From Psychroflexus sp. ALD_RP9 (lineage in GTDB: Bacteria; Bacteroidota; Bacteroidia; Flavobacteriales; Flavobacteriaceae): a stretch of 64,000 nucleotides of DNA. Below the pieces are notes generated by a model. It ran no database searches, was not told where the DNA came from, and saw only the letters and a list, made by a program, of their open reading frames with translations. The stretch spans positions 2,273,501-2,337,500 of the forward strand of contig NZ_CP062973.1 in NCBI RefSeq assembly GCF_017311165.1, written 5' to 3'. This document shows positions 32,949 through 42,484 of the stretch, in pieces. The stretch's first letter is position 1, and every line of letters begins with the position of its first letter. The translations under genes were made by a program, and so were the position numbers.

Positions 32949-35250
32949 ACTTTTTTGATTTAAAGATATTCCAAAAACTCTTTTTTTCATTCTCTTCTTC
33001 TTTCGATTTTTCATCAAAATCTTTTTGTTCGGTTTTCTTTTTAAATATTCGTTTTAAAAATCCGTCACGTTTTTTAGGGTCACAATTTAATTGATTTTTA
33101 ATATTCTGATTAACCTCTGGGAATTGATAAGCTGAGTAACTATTTGTTTTTAATTTCAAAGCCTTATAGGCATTTGCAAAAATTGGCAAAGCGCTAACTG
33201 CACCTTGTCCCAAACCTGTAGATTTAAAGCCAATTCTTTGTTGATTGTGCCCAACCCAATTTATACTAACTAAGTGAGGTGTTAAGCCAATAAACCAACC
33301 ATCTTTGTTGTCTTGTGTTGTTCCTGTTTTTCCTGCAATAGCATCTTTTATGCCATAAGTTGTCCGTATTGATTTAGCAGTTCCTGAATTTACCACTTCA
33401 CCTAGCATTGCTAATAATTTATGTCGATTTTGTTGTGCTAAAGGACTTGTCTTAAATTCAGTAGATTTCGCTTCATAAATAAGCTTTCCATCCTTAAGAA
33501 TACGTTTAATCAACTGAAGTTGCATCGGAATTTTAGAACTCACAATCCCAGAGTAAGCTCTTGCAAGCTCTTCAAAACTTAAATTAACGGCACCTAATGC
33601 AATTGAAGGTTTTTCGGGAATACTACTTGTTATTCCAAATTCATGAGCTAAATTAATTGTTTGTTTTAATCCAGATTGTTCTAATACCTTGACTGAAATC
33701 GTATTCATCGAATTGCTTAAGGCATAATTTAAGCTATAATTCATGTGCTTGTCATCATCAGTTTTAGAGGCGTTTTGAGGTTGCCAATTATCATAATCTG
33801 TATAAGTAACCGTATTTCCTGATAAATAGGAGCAAGGCTCTAACCCAGATTGTAATCCTGTTGCATAAATAAAAGGTTTAAAAGTAGAGCCAACTTGACG
33901 TTTAGCATAATGAACAACATCAAATTGAGATATGCGATAATCAGCACCACCAACGTAACTTAAAATGTCACCACTTTTAGGATCTACAGTTAAACTAGCA
34001 GCATTCAAAAACTTCAATTGTTCTTGTAAACTATCTACAACTGAAGCTGTTTTTAATTGATATTCTTTACCATTATAAATTTCAATAGACTTGTTTTTAC
34101 TTAGCTCTTTTATAATTTCAGTTTCTGAAAACCCCTTTTTTATAAGGTTTTTATAGACTTTAGTTGATTTTAAAACAGGTAGCCAAACCGATTTTTGCTG
34201 CCATGGTTTTTGGTTTTGATATTCAGCTTCAAATAACTGCTGAATTTTTTTGAGGTGTTTTACCAACTCTGTTTCAAATGCCTTTTGAACATTTGCATCA
34301 ATAGTTGTTTCGATTGTCAGTCCACTTGTTTTTAAGTCGAGTTCCGTTTTATTTTCTGCATTAAGACGTGTAATGATTTTATCTGCCTCAGAAAATAAGC
34401 GTTCGTTGAGAAACGCCGAACCAGTTGAAGTTTCTCTATTATAATCTATACTTAAATTCTGTTGAAGCACCTTGTTGGCTTCATCTTGACTTAAATAGTT
34501 ATAGCTAAGCATCTGTTTAATTACAACATCGCGTCTTAATTGACTTCGTTTAGGGTATAAACGTGGGTTATAACTGTGATTGGCCTTTAAAGTTCCGATG
34601 AGAGTAGCAGCTTCAGCTAAACTTAATGCTGATGCGGGTTTACTAAAAAATCGTTTAGAGGCACTTTCAATACCATAGGTGTTACCGCTAAATGGTACAG
34701 TATTTAAGTATAGCTCTAAAATTTCTTCTTTACTATAGATGTCTTCTAATTTAAAAGCGGTAAAGGCTTCTTTTATTTTATTAACAGGTAAACTAAACCA
34801 GCCAAAATTTTCTCTACCGTAAATATTTTTCGCTAACTGTAAAGTAATCGTACTTCCACCTCCAGAAGAATCGTCACCTGCTAAAATGGTTTTAAACAAA
34901 ACTCTTAAAACACTTCTTGAATCTACGCCCGAATGTTCAAAAAAACGCACATCTTCAGTTGCTATTAGAGCATCAATTACATATTGGGGCAATTGTTCTA
35001 GATCTATCGATTCCCGGTTAAATTGATAGATTTTAGTTAGGGTTACTTTATTACGATCTAAAAATACCGAAGCTTCTGCATTAGTTAAATTTTTAAGGTC
35101 TTGTTTTGTAGGTAATTTACCCCAAAGGCCAAGATAAATACTCCCAATAAAGCTAGCTATAATTAGTCCTATAAATAGACTAGATTTCAGGATTAATCTA
35201 AATAAAACGGTTTTTAGTGGTCGTTTTTGGCGAGATTTTTTCTTTTTCAT
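32938..35250 (-). CDS. Class A penicillin-binding protein (glycosyltransferase/transpeptidase)
   Basis: This 770-residue bifunctional peptidoglycan synthase has an N-terminal membrane anchor at about residues 15-37. The GT51 domain shows ATEDVRFFEHSGVDSRSVLRV (catalytic Glu), GGGSTITLQLAKN and EILELYLNTVPFSG. The transpeptidase domain shows STFKP (SxxK), SNSMN (SxN) and GKTGTTQDNKDGWFIG (KTG). The Lys/Glu-rich C-terminal tail ends KKSKD. It polymerises and cross-links cell-wall glycan in the periplasm. A -7 element TAATTTTG lies 7 bases before the ATG. Confidence 0.93.
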   Translation of the reverse strand: MKKKKSRQKRPLKTVLFRLILKSSLFIGLIIASFIGSIYLGLWGKLPTKQDLKNLTNAEASVFLDRNKVTLTKIYQFNRESIDLEQLPQYVIDALIATEDVRFFEHSGVDSRSVLRVLFKTILAGDDSSGGGSTITLQLAKNIYGRENFGWFSLPVNKIKEAFTAFKLEDIYSKEEILELYLNTVPFSGNTYGIESASKRFFSKPASALSLAEAATLIGTLKANHSYNPRLYPKRSQLRRDVVIKQMLSYNYLSQDEANKVLQQNLSIDYNRETSTGSAFLNERLFSEADKIITRLNAENKTELDLKTSGLTIETTIDANVQKAFETELVKHLKKIQQLFEAEYQNQKPWQQKSVWLPVLKSTKVYKNLIKKGFSETEIIKELSKNKSIEIYNGKEYQLKTASVVDSLQEQLKFLNAASLTVDPKSGDILSYVGGADYRISQFDVVHYAKRQVGSTFKPFIYATGLQSGLEPCSYLSGNTVTYTDYDNWQPQNASKTDDDKHMNYSLNYALSNSMNTISVKVLEQSGLKQTINLAHEFGITSSIPEKPSIALGAVNLSFEELARAYSGIVSSKIPMQLQLIKRILKDGKLIYEAKSTEFKTSPLAQQNRHKLLAMLGEVVNSGTAKSIRTTYGIKDAIAGKTGTTQDNKDGWFIGLTPHLVSINWVGHNQQRIGFKSTGLGQGAVSALPIFANAYKALKLKTNSYSAYQFPEVNQNIKNQLNCDPKKRDGFLKRIFKKKTEQKDFDEKSKEEENEKKSFWNIFKSKKSKD

Positions 35251-35330
35251 AGAATTGCAAAATTAGAATATAATTCAATTTCAGACGTTAATTCTTTTAA
35301 AAAAAGAAACGAGAACCACACATAGACTTT

Positions 35331-35338
35331 TATTTTTG
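35331..35338 (+). promoter_or_regulatory. -7 element before the SDR gene
   Basis: TATTTTTG lies 15 bases before the ATG at 35354. No matching -33 at the 19-base distance. Confidence 0.35.
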
Positions 35339-35353
35339 TAAAAAATAATACAA

Positions 35354-36067
35354 ATGAATACAAAAGTTGCATTTATAACTGGCGGAACTAAAGGAATAGG
35401 CTTAGGTATAGCTGAAGCATTAATTGCTGAAGGCACCAAAGTTATTTTAACCAGCCGTTCTAAAGCGGATGCTCAAAAAATTGCAGAAAAGCTTAACGCT
35501 GATAAATCTGAACAAGTTGCCGTAGGTTTAGAAGCCGATGTAAGACATTTTGATGCCGTCGAAAATGCTGTAAGAAAAGGCTTAGAAGAGTTTGGACAAA
35601 TAGATTATGTGATTGCTAATGCAGGTTTGGGTCATTTTGGTAGTATTGAAGAAATTACACATGAACAATGGCATCAGGTTATCGATACAAATTTGACGGG
35701 TGTTTTTAACACTATAAAATCAACCATTGAAGCCTTGACAGAATCTAAAGGTTACTTTATAAGTATTTCAAGTTTAGCAGGAACAAATTTCTTTGCAAAA
35801 GGAACAGCTTATAACGCTAGTAAATTTGGTGTAACTGGTTTTACACAAGCTTTAATGCTAGATTTGCGAGATAAAGGTATTAAAGTTTCAACAATTATGC
35901 CTGGTTCAGTTTCCACCTATTTTAATGGCAATGAGCCTGATGCAAATGATGCCTGGAAAATTCAGCCTGAAGATCTGGGAGAATTAGTGGTTGATATGTT
36001 TAAGCTTAACCCACGAACCTTACCTAGTAAGATAGAAGTGAGACCATCACAGCCACCAAAAAAATAA
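35354..36067 (+). CDS. SDR family oxidoreductase
   Basis: This 237-residue classical short-chain dehydrogenase has the cofactor loop TGGTKGIG at residues 9-16 and NAGLG in the middle. The catalytic Ser is in SISSLAG and the Y-x-x-x-K in YNASKFG. The R in LTSRSK after strand 2 suggests NADPH preference. It resembles FabG-like 3-ketoacyl reductases, but the substrate is not determined. Monocistronic with its own terminator. Confidence 0.9.
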   Translation: MNTKVAFITGGTKGIGLGIAEALIAEGTKVILTSRSKADAQKIAEKLNADKSEQVAVGLEADVRHFDAVENAVRKGLEEFGQIDYVIANAGLGHFGSIEEITHEQWHQVIDTNLTGVFNTIKSTIEALTESKGYFISISSLAGTNFFAKGTAYNASKFGVTGFTQALMLDLRDKGIKVSTIMPGSVSTYFNGNEPDANDAWKIQPEDLGELVVDMFKLNPRTLPSKIEVRPSQPPKK

Positions 36068-36090
36068 ATTTTGTTGATTGATTATTGATA

Positions 36091-36126
36091 AAAAAGCGAC
36101 TTTGTTTAGAATAAAGTCGCTTTTTT
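36091..36126. terminator. Terminator between the SDR and peptidase genes
   Basis: AAAAAGCGACTTT / AAAGTCGCTTTTTT forms a perfect hairpin with a 9-base loop followed by six T. Symmetric A/T flanks make it usable by both convergent genes. Confidence 0.9.
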
Positions 36127-36149
36127 ATTTAATGTGGTTTGACTTGATT

Positions 36150-38168
36150 TTAATCTATTAATCCAGCACGTTTTAATAATGCATCAGGATTAGGTTCTTC
36201 CCCTCTAAATTCTTTGTACAATTGCATGGGTTCAACAGTTCCACCTTTTGAAAGAATTGTTGATTTAAATTTATCAGAGATAGTTTGGTTAAATATGCCG
36301 TGCTGTTTAAACGCTTCAAAAGCATCAGCATCTAAGACTTCAGCCCATTTATATGAATAGTAACCTGAGCTATATCCGCCTTGAAAAATATGACCAAACG
36401 CCGTGCTCATACAATTAGTAGAAATATCAGGTAATAACGCAGTTGGTTTAAAAGCATTTAATTCATGTGCTTTAACATCACTTACATCAGTAGGATCGAT
36501 TCCATGCCACGCTAAATCTAATTGACCAAAACTTAATTGACGCAAACTCTGCAAGCCTTCCATAAAGTTAGCAGAAGCTTTAATTTTAGCAATTAATTCT
36601 TCTGGAATTACTTGACCAGTTTCGTGATGTTTGGCAAATAGTTGTAAGGCTTCTGGTTCGTAGCACCAATTTTCAAGCAATTGACTTGGTAATTCAACAA
36701 AATCCCAGTAAACATTAGCGCCTGATAATGATGGGTAAGTTGTATTGGCTAACATGGCATGTAAAGCGTGGCCGAACTCATGAAATAAGGTCGTCACTTC
36801 ATTAAACGTTAGTAATGAAGGTTGCGATTGCGTGGGTTTAGTGAAATTACAAACAATAGAAACTAAAGGCCTTTCATTTTGACCGTCTTTTATGTATTGA
36901 GATTTATAAGTTGTCATCCAAGCGCCATCACGTTTACCAGCTCGTGGATGAAAATCGGCATACAGTGTAGCTTTTGGATTGCCATTTTCTAAAACATCAA
37001 AGGCTTTAACATCTGGATGGTAAAGTTCATAAGATTGATTTTCATTGAATTCTAAACCATATAACTTGGTTGTGATTTTAAATAAACCATCTATAACTTT
37101 ATTTAATTCGAAATAAGGTTTTAAATCTTCTTCTTTTAAACTGAAGGTTTTAGATTTTAAAAGTTCGGTGTAATAAGTTTGATCCCATTTTTGAAAATCT
37201 GTAATCCCATCAGTTTCATGTGCAAACTCTTTTAAATCTTTTAGTTCTTTCTCAGCGGCAGGTTTTGCTTTTTCAAGTAATCCGTGTATAAAATCGTTAA
37301 CTGTTTCAGGCGATTTGGCCATGCGTTCTTCTAAAATAAAATCGGCATGTGTGTTATAACCTAAAAGTTGAGCGCGTTCAAAACGTAATTTTGAAATTTG
37401 AAGTACTTGGGACTCATTATTATAGTCGTTATCCTTAAAAGCTTTAGAGCCAAAACCTTTTAAAAGCTGCTCTCTAAGTTCACGATGTTTAGCATACTTC
37501 ATTACAGGAATAAAGCTTGGGTAATCTAAAGTAAATAGATAACCTTTTTTATCTTCTTTTTGAGCAAGTTCTGCTGCACTTTCGAGCACAGTTTCAGGTA
37601 TGCCTTCAACTTTTGACTCATCAGTGATATGAAGTTTAAAATTATTTGTTTCTGCAAGAACATTTTCACCAAATTTTAGTGAAAGTCGTGCTAATTTAGC
37701 ATCGATTTCTCTTAAACGTTGCTGCTGTTTTTCATTCAAATTAGCACCATTCCTTGTAAAGTTCTTGTAAACTTTCTCTAATAAGCGTTTTTGCTCGGGA
37801 TTTAGATTTTCTTGGTTTTGCTGTTCATAAACCGTTTTAATTCTACTGAATATAGCTTTATTAAGTAAAATATCGTTGTTAAACTCACTTAGCCAAGGTG
37901 AAATTTCCTGTGCAATTTGTTGAAGTTCAGGATTGGTTTCAGCTGAATTTAAATTGAAAAAAACACTTACAATTCTATCAAGTTGTAAACCTGAAAATTC
38001 TAAGGCTTCAATCGTGTTTTTAAAATTGGCAGCTTGGGTTGATGCACTTATGTTTTCAACTTCTTCACGTGCATCTTTTAAAGCTTTTTCTATGGCTGGC
38101 TTATAATGGTTAGTCTCTATTTGTTCGAATGGTGGATGGTTAAAGCTTTGCAATAACGGGTTACTCAT
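36150..38168 (-). CDS. M3 family peptidase (peptidyl-dipeptidase Dcp / oligopeptidase A type)
   Basis: This 672-residue zinc metallopeptidase has the HEFGH motif at residues 463-467 within TLFHEFGHALHAML. The third ligand helix lies some 25 residues on (WDFVELPSQLLENW), and the GGYSSGYYSYKWAEVLDADAFEAF segment is conserved in Dcp/OpdA. There is no signal peptide, so it is cytoplasmic. It cleaves short peptides. The start lies 2 bases from the stop of the upstream gene, so the two form an operon. Confidence 0.93.
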   Translation of the reverse strand: MSNPLLQSFNHPPFEQIETNHYKPAIEKALKDAREEVENISASTQAANFKNTIEALEFSGLQLDRIVSVFFNLNSAETNPELQQIAQEISPWLSEFNNDILLNKAIFSRIKTVYEQQNQENLNPEQKRLLEKVYKNFTRNGANLNEKQQQRLREIDAKLARLSLKFGENVLAETNNFKLHITDESKVEGIPETVLESAAELAQKEDKKGYLFTLDYPSFIPVMKYAKHRELREQLLKGFGSKAFKDNDYNNESQVLQISKLRFERAQLLGYNTHADFILEERMAKSPETVNDFIHGLLEKAKPAAEKELKDLKEFAHETDGITDFQKWDQTYYTELLKSKTFSLKEEDLKPYFELNKVIDGLFKITTKLYGLEFNENQSYELYHPDVKAFDVLENGNPKATLYADFHPRAGKRDGAWMTTYKSQYIKDGQNERPLVSIVCNFTKPTQSQPSLLTFNEVTTLFHEFGHALHAMLANTTYPSLSGANVYWDFVELPSQLLENWCYEPEALQLFAKHHETGQVIPEELIAKIKASANFMEGLQSLRQLSFGQLDLAWHGIDPTDVSDVKAHELNAFKPTALLPDISTNCMSTAFGHIFQGGYSSGYYSYKWAEVLDADAFEAFKQHGIFNQTISDKFKSTILSKGGTVEPMQLYKEFRGEEPNPDALLKRAGLID

Positions 38169-38170
38169 AC

Positions 38171-39643
38171 TTAATAGGTTTTAATTTCTTTTGTTGCCTC
38201 TAAAACGTTTTGGTTTTTCCAAATTTCAGGCGAGTAGTTTTTAAATTGCTCGATAATCATCGGTTTAGCTTCTTTCAATAAGCTGTAATCTTCAACTGAA
38301 AGTTGTCGCTGATTAACAACAAAAAGTTCAGATTCATTGGTGTTATCGGCTTCAGCTAAGATTTCAAGTTTAAATTTAAGGCGTTCACTTCTGTCATCAT
38401 TATTTTCTTTAAACACAAATTTTCGATCTAAATAAAAATATTGTTTGTTAATAGACTTGATGTATTTTGGGTAATAAGTACCATTTTCGGTTTTAAAATA
38501 CGTTACCTCTTTTGTATTTAAATAGGCATCAAACTTTATACCGAATAAAAATTTCAAATTTAATTTAGATTCACTTTTGCCTTCAGCAAGTTGTTGTGTT
38601 AGTTTAACAATAGCAAAATCTTTTGCAGTAATGTAAAACTTTCCTTTGTATTTAGCGCGATTACGATCTGGCGCATAATTAACAACGTAAACCATTTGGT
38701 TTTTAAAGCTGGTAACTTCATCTATTTCAAACACGTAATCGTCTGGTTCGGCTAAGGGTTCGAATAAGGTGTTGCTAAAAGTATATCTGTTTAAGGTGTT
38801 TTTAATGCTTCTTGAAACCGATTTTACATCTAAAGTGTCGGGTTGGTCTTTAAGTTGCTCATTGACACCTGATAAATCAAGTGAATCGGCTACTGGTATA
38901 ATAAATGTGCGCACTTTAAAGCTATTACTATTTTCAAGTTTTTCGAAAATCTTTTTGAAGGCGCGATTTTGAATTTCTTCAACATCATTATTTGAAGTAC
39001 TACTACTTAATTCAATAGCTCGATAAGGCTTAAGATGGACAGAGTCTTGGTTTAAATAATTAAAATCGACTAATTTTTCTGTAAAGTAAGTAGAAGTTTC
39101 ACCAATAACTGATTTTGAAAGCGCTTCTAATTCTGTATTGATGTTTTTTTCAACTTTTTTATTTAAATAATTTGCTTTTTTTAATTCAAACCCATAATCT
39201 TTATAAGTGGTTTGGTATTTGTTTCTGATAAAGATATTGTAAGAATTAGCCTCTGTAGCGTAATTTTTATTTTTGTTTTTTAAGAAATTATCAATTAATT
39301 CACGTCCTGTTAAAGATTGGTCTTTTAAAAAGACTTCGCCCAACTCATTAACTGCTGTCTCTAACGTTATGTCTTGATTGTTTTTAAAATCACCAATAGC
39401 TATGCGTTTTGTTTTAAAACCCATGCTTGAAAACTCAATTGAATCTTTTGCGGTAAATTGATTAACAACAATAGAGAAGTTGCCTTCTGTATTGGTAATA
39501 ACACCGTAATTTTCAGTGATTCTAACCGTAGCAAACGGAATACTTTCTTTAGTATCTTGACTTAGTAAAGTTCCTGTAAGTGTTTGAGCAAAACTTAAAC
39601 TTGTTAAACCAAGTAGCAAATAAGTGATGGTTGACTTTATCAT
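38171..39643 (-). CDS. CarboxypepD_reg-like domain secreted protein
   Basis: This 490-residue protein has a signal peptide (LLLGLTSLSFAQ). A carboxypeptidase-regulatory-like domain at residues 20-100 (LTGTLLSQDTKESIPFATVRI... SIEFSSMGFKTKRI) precedes a large region of beta-strand character with VVNYAPDRNRAKYKGKFYITAKDFAIVKLT, as in DUF5686-like proteins of Bacteroidetes. It is probably periplasmic or outer-membrane associated. It lies upstream of the M3 peptidase with 2 bases between, so co-transcribed. The precise function is not known. Confidence 0.75.
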   Translation of the reverse strand: MIKSTITYLLLGLTSLSFAQTLTGTLLSQDTKESIPFATVRITENYGVITNTEGNFSIVVNQFTAKDSIEFSSMGFKTKRIAIGDFKNNQDITLETAVNELGEVFLKDQSLTGRELIDNFLKNKNKNYATEANSYNIFIRNKYQTTYKDYGFELKKANYLNKKVEKNINTELEALSKSVIGETSTYFTEKLVDFNYLNQDSVHLKPYRAIELSSSTSNNDVEEIQNRAFKKIFEKLENSNSFKVRTFIIPVADSLDLSGVNEQLKDQPDTLDVKSVSRSIKNTLNRYTFSNTLFEPLAEPDDYVFEIDEVTSFKNQMVYVVNYAPDRNRAKYKGKFYITAKDFAIVKLTQQLAEGKSESKLNLKFLFGIKFDAYLNTKEVTYFKTENGTYYPKYIKSINKQYFYLDRKFVFKENNDDRSERLKFKLEILAEADNTNESELFVVNQRQLSVEDYSLLKEAKPMIIEQFKNYSPEIWKNQNVLEATKEIKTY

Positions 39644-39695
39644 AGGTAGGTTTTTAGCTTAACGCTCATATTTTGAAAATGTTACATTTAGTGAC

Positions 39696-40754
39696 CTACT
39701 TTTTCTCTTCTTTATTAAAATAGACTAAGTAGTAATACATTTGGCGTTCTTCATCCCAACCTTTTTCAATAAATTTATCTGCGCTAGCACCACTTACAAA
39801 GTCCATTTTTATTTGAACATTAGTATCAAGATTAATTACACTTTTTACTTTTTTTCGAGCTGCAGTTACAGCTGTGTTTGAAATCGGGAAATCACTTAAA
39901 TCTTCAATTTTATATTTGGGCGCTTGTTCTTCTTTATAGTTTTTAAATTCAGGTTCAAGTCCAGGGTTTTCCAGTACATCAGTTAAAAAGTTTTGCTCAT
40001 TAAAATTATCATTTGAGGCAAAATGATTCATAGCTTTATTCATAAACAATACTTCTTGCTGTTTATCTTCAGCTGGTAAAACCACGTCCTTGGCAAAATT
40101 CTCGCAAAATTTCAGGTATTTTTTAGTGTAAAAATTTTCATCTTGAAAAAAATCTACACCTAAAAATTGTTCTAACCAATATTTCGTATCGTATTTATTA
40201 GAATCGACAGACAGGATTTTATAACCTTCTTCTTTTTCAGTATTTAAGATTAAGGCACCTTTATCAAGCTTGTTTAAATAAACACCTTGTTGTAAAATCA
40301 TTTCAAGGTTATTTTGTTGCTCTTGAAATTGTAAAAAATCGTGTTTTAATTCAGATTTAAAAATGCCGATTGCATCAACTTTTTCATTATCCACCAAAAC
40401 ATTTTCAAAGTAAACGACATAAACTTCACCACCTTTAATATGCTGATGCATAGACTGCTCAAACAAATAGCGTGTAACTTGCTTAGAAACTTCGTGTGCC
40501 TTGAGCGGATTATTAAAAATTTCAGTAGCAAAATTGTACAGCTGGTGAAATTCTAAGTCAGTTTCATGAACAAATTGATAATAATTTTCTTCTTTATCTC
40601 TAAAAGATTTGAGAAAATATTCTTTAATTAATGGAGTCAATTCATCTGAAAGTTGATAAGCTTCTTCAGAAAGAAATAAAGATTCGTTACGGCTTTTATT
40701 GCCAACACGATGAATAGATAAACTTTCAATTTGGGCGCTATATAGATTGAGCAT
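39696..40754 (-). CDS. Nucleoid-associated protein, NdpA/YejK-like
   Basis: This 352-residue protein has the order of segments of the 37-kDa nucleoid-associated family: an N-terminal IESLSIHRVGNKSRNESLFLSEE, a middle GGEVYVVYFENVLVDNEKVDAIGIFKSE, LNKLDKGALILNTEKEEGYKILSVD, and YDTKYWLEQFLGVDFFQDENFYTKKYLKFCENF. This arrangement is well conserved in the flavobacterial members. Cytoplasmic, predicted DNA-binding. Monocistronic. Confidence 0.85.
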   Translation of the reverse strand: MLNLYSAQIESLSIHRVGNKSRNESLFLSEEAYQLSDELTPLIKEYFLKSFRDKEENYYQFVHETDLEFHQLYNFATEIFNNPLKAHEVSKQVTRYLFEQSMHQHIKGGEVYVVYFENVLVDNEKVDAIGIFKSELKHDFLQFQEQQNNLEMILQQGVYLNKLDKGALILNTEKEEGYKILSVDSNKYDTKYWLEQFLGVDFFQDENFYTKKYLKFCENFAKDVVLPAEDKQQEVLFMNKAMNHFASNDNFNEQNFLTDVLENPGLEPEFKNYKEEQAPKYKIEDLSDFPISNTAVTAARKKVKSVINLDTNVQIKMDFVSGASADKFIEKGWDEERQMYYYLVYFNKEEKK

Positions 40755-40850
40755 AAGGAAATGAGTATTAAGATATATTAAAAATTTGTGATGGTAAACT
40801 AACTTCAGTTGAAGTTACCGAACTAAATAAATATTTGAAGATTTGATAAT

Positions 40851-41375
40851 TTAATTCCAGTTTTGATCAAAATCAAAATCGTCTAAATTTTCAAAATCTT
40901 GATCGTCAAAACCGTCTTCAAAGCTTTCATCATTTAGCTCGTCAAGTTTTTCAGCTGTAAATTCTTTCTCAGGTGGATGTTCAGGTAAGTGACCTTGGGC
41001 AAACATTAAGTTCGGGTAATCTTGACCATCTTGTGGTTCAGTTATATCGGCTAATTCAACATAAAACGTCCACATATTAAAAAAGTCGTAAACATAAATC
41101 ATTTTAGTATTTTCACGAGAAAAGACGGTATCAAGCGCTGTTTCATTCATCATTCGCACTGATTTTTGACCTTCACTCATGTCAAATAGTAAAAACTCTT
41201 CGCCTTGATTCCATTCATCATCACTTTTATAAAAGGACGCCATTTCGGTACCATCAAAGCCAAATGCTTGCGTAATTGAGTTATGAAAATCTTCTAAAGT
41301 ATCGGTATCTCTAATTTCAATATCTCTAAATACATCGTCTAAGATGTCAAGTATAATGCGGAATTTGAATATCAT
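40851..41375 (-). CDS. pRiA4b ORF-3-like (IS1096 TnpR-like) domain protein
   Basis: This 174-residue acidic protein begins with the ORF-3-like fold: FKFRIILDILDDVFRDIEIRDTDTLEDFHNSITQAFGFDGTEMASFY, then DMSEGQKSV and YVYDFFNMWTFYVELADI. The C-terminal 40 residues are Asp/Glu-rich. The family is annotated from plasmid pRiA4b and as an IS1096 passenger, but there is no sign of an insertion sequence here; in Flavobacteriaceae it is a chromosomal gene. It starts directly after the heme A synthase stop, so the two form an operon. Confidence 0.82.
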   Translation of the reverse strand: MIFKFRIILDILDDVFRDIEIRDTDTLEDFHNSITQAFGFDGTEMASFYKSDDEWNQGEEFLLFDMSEGQKSVRMMNETALDTVFSRENTKMIYVYDFFNMWTFYVELADITEPQDGQDYPNLMFAQGHLPEHPPEKEFTAEKLDELNDESFEDGFDDQDFENLDDFDFDQNWN

Positions 41376-42413
41376 TTATTGTTTTATTTTATGTATTGAT
41401 TTAGTCGATTTTGCTTCAAAACTTTGTAATAAAATATAAAATTGCACGCCAAATAATAAAGCTGCAATGACTAAATGCAAAGGTTGTGATAAAAATGGAA
41501 AATCTAAATAAAACATGAGTATTCCTGTAAAAATTTCAAAAATAATAAGGCCAATCATCCATTTAACTAATTTGAAACCTAATCCTTGCTTTTGGTTAAT
41601 ATAAACTATCGCCAAGTTTACAATCAATACTAAAATAGAAAATGAACGATGAATGTAAAACATGGTATCTGGGTCTTTTAACCACATTGCTTTCGCTGAA
41701 TATCCGAAAACTTTAACCTGTTCATCTACAAATTGGCGAACTTGTGTGCCAAAAGCAACTTGTATTAAACTCAAGATTACAGCCAATAATATTAAGTAAT
41801 GAAATGAATTTGTAGTGTTGTATTTAGGTTTAGAATTAGTTGAAATCTTCAAAATGTACATTAATAAAGCTACAATAATTAAGGCTACTAGCATGTGTAA
41901 AGTGATGCGAACAGGAGATAAAACAGAATAAACCACAGTTGCTCCAAGCCAAGCTTGAAACAAGAGTAAGATTAATGTGATTATTGAAAATAATGGAATT
42001 TTAAAAGATTTTTTTCTTTGTTTAAACGATAAAACTGTCATAATTAAAATAGCCACACCAGACAAGGCGCCTAACAAGCGGTTGATATATTCTACCCAAG
42101 TGTGCGCCGCATTAAATGTCGCATAATCATGTTTTTCGTAGCTGTTCCAGTTATCGGGATTATAGCCTTTAGATGATTTAAAACTTTGCTTGGCTACTTT
42201 TAAAGTTTCATCGACAATAATAACTTGGCCTTCAAAATAATCTTGGTTAGCATGCCATTGCAATTGTTCTTCTTCGGTTGGTGGAATGTAATAGCCAAAA
42301 CATTTTGGCCAGTCGGGACAACCCATGCCACTACCAGTCATTCTAACTACGGCACCAGCAATAATCACTAAATAAATTAGGATTAATGAAATTTTTACAG
42401 ATTTTCTAAACAT
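41376..42413 (-). CDS. ctaA: Heme A synthase, COX15/CtaA family
   Basis: This 345-residue inner-membrane protein has about eight helices. The first helix is followed by the diagnostic RMTGSGMGCPDWPKCFG. Haem-ligand histidines sit in AHTWVEYINRL, RITLHMLVAL, YIHRSFSI and PLHLVIAALL. It oxidises heme O to heme A for cytochrome oxidase. An E-rich loop (PPTEEEQLQWHANQDYFEGQV) follows the CPDWPKC motif, as in Bacteroidetes enzymes. A TAAATTTG -7 element lies just before the ATG on the minus strand. Confidence 0.93.
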   Translation of the reverse strand: MFRKSVKISLILIYLVIIAGAVVRMTGSGMGCPDWPKCFGYYIPPTEEEQLQWHANQDYFEGQVIIVDETLKVAKQSFKSSKGYNPDNWNSYEKHDYATFNAAHTWVEYINRLLGALSGVAILIMTVLSFKQRKKSFKIPLFSIITLILLLFQAWLGATVVYSVLSPVRITLHMLVALIIVALLMYILKISTNSKPKYNTTNSFHYLILLAVILSLIQVAFGTQVRQFVDEQVKVFGYSAKAMWLKDPDTMFYIHRSFSILVLIVNLAIVYINQKQGLGFKLVKWMIGLIIFEIFTGILMFYLDFPFLSQPLHLVIAALLFGVQFYILLQSFEAKSTKSIHKIKQ

Positions 42414-42484
42414 ATTGCAAATTTAAATTTAAGCACCGAATTTAAGTTTGAACGGGTTATTTTTTTAGGTAAAATTAGCATGAA

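Noticed and set aside
40851..41375. Possible insertion sequence because of the IS1096 passenger/TnpR-like label
   Set aside because: No terminal inverted repeats, transposase or target duplication around it; it is coupled to the heme A synthase gene.
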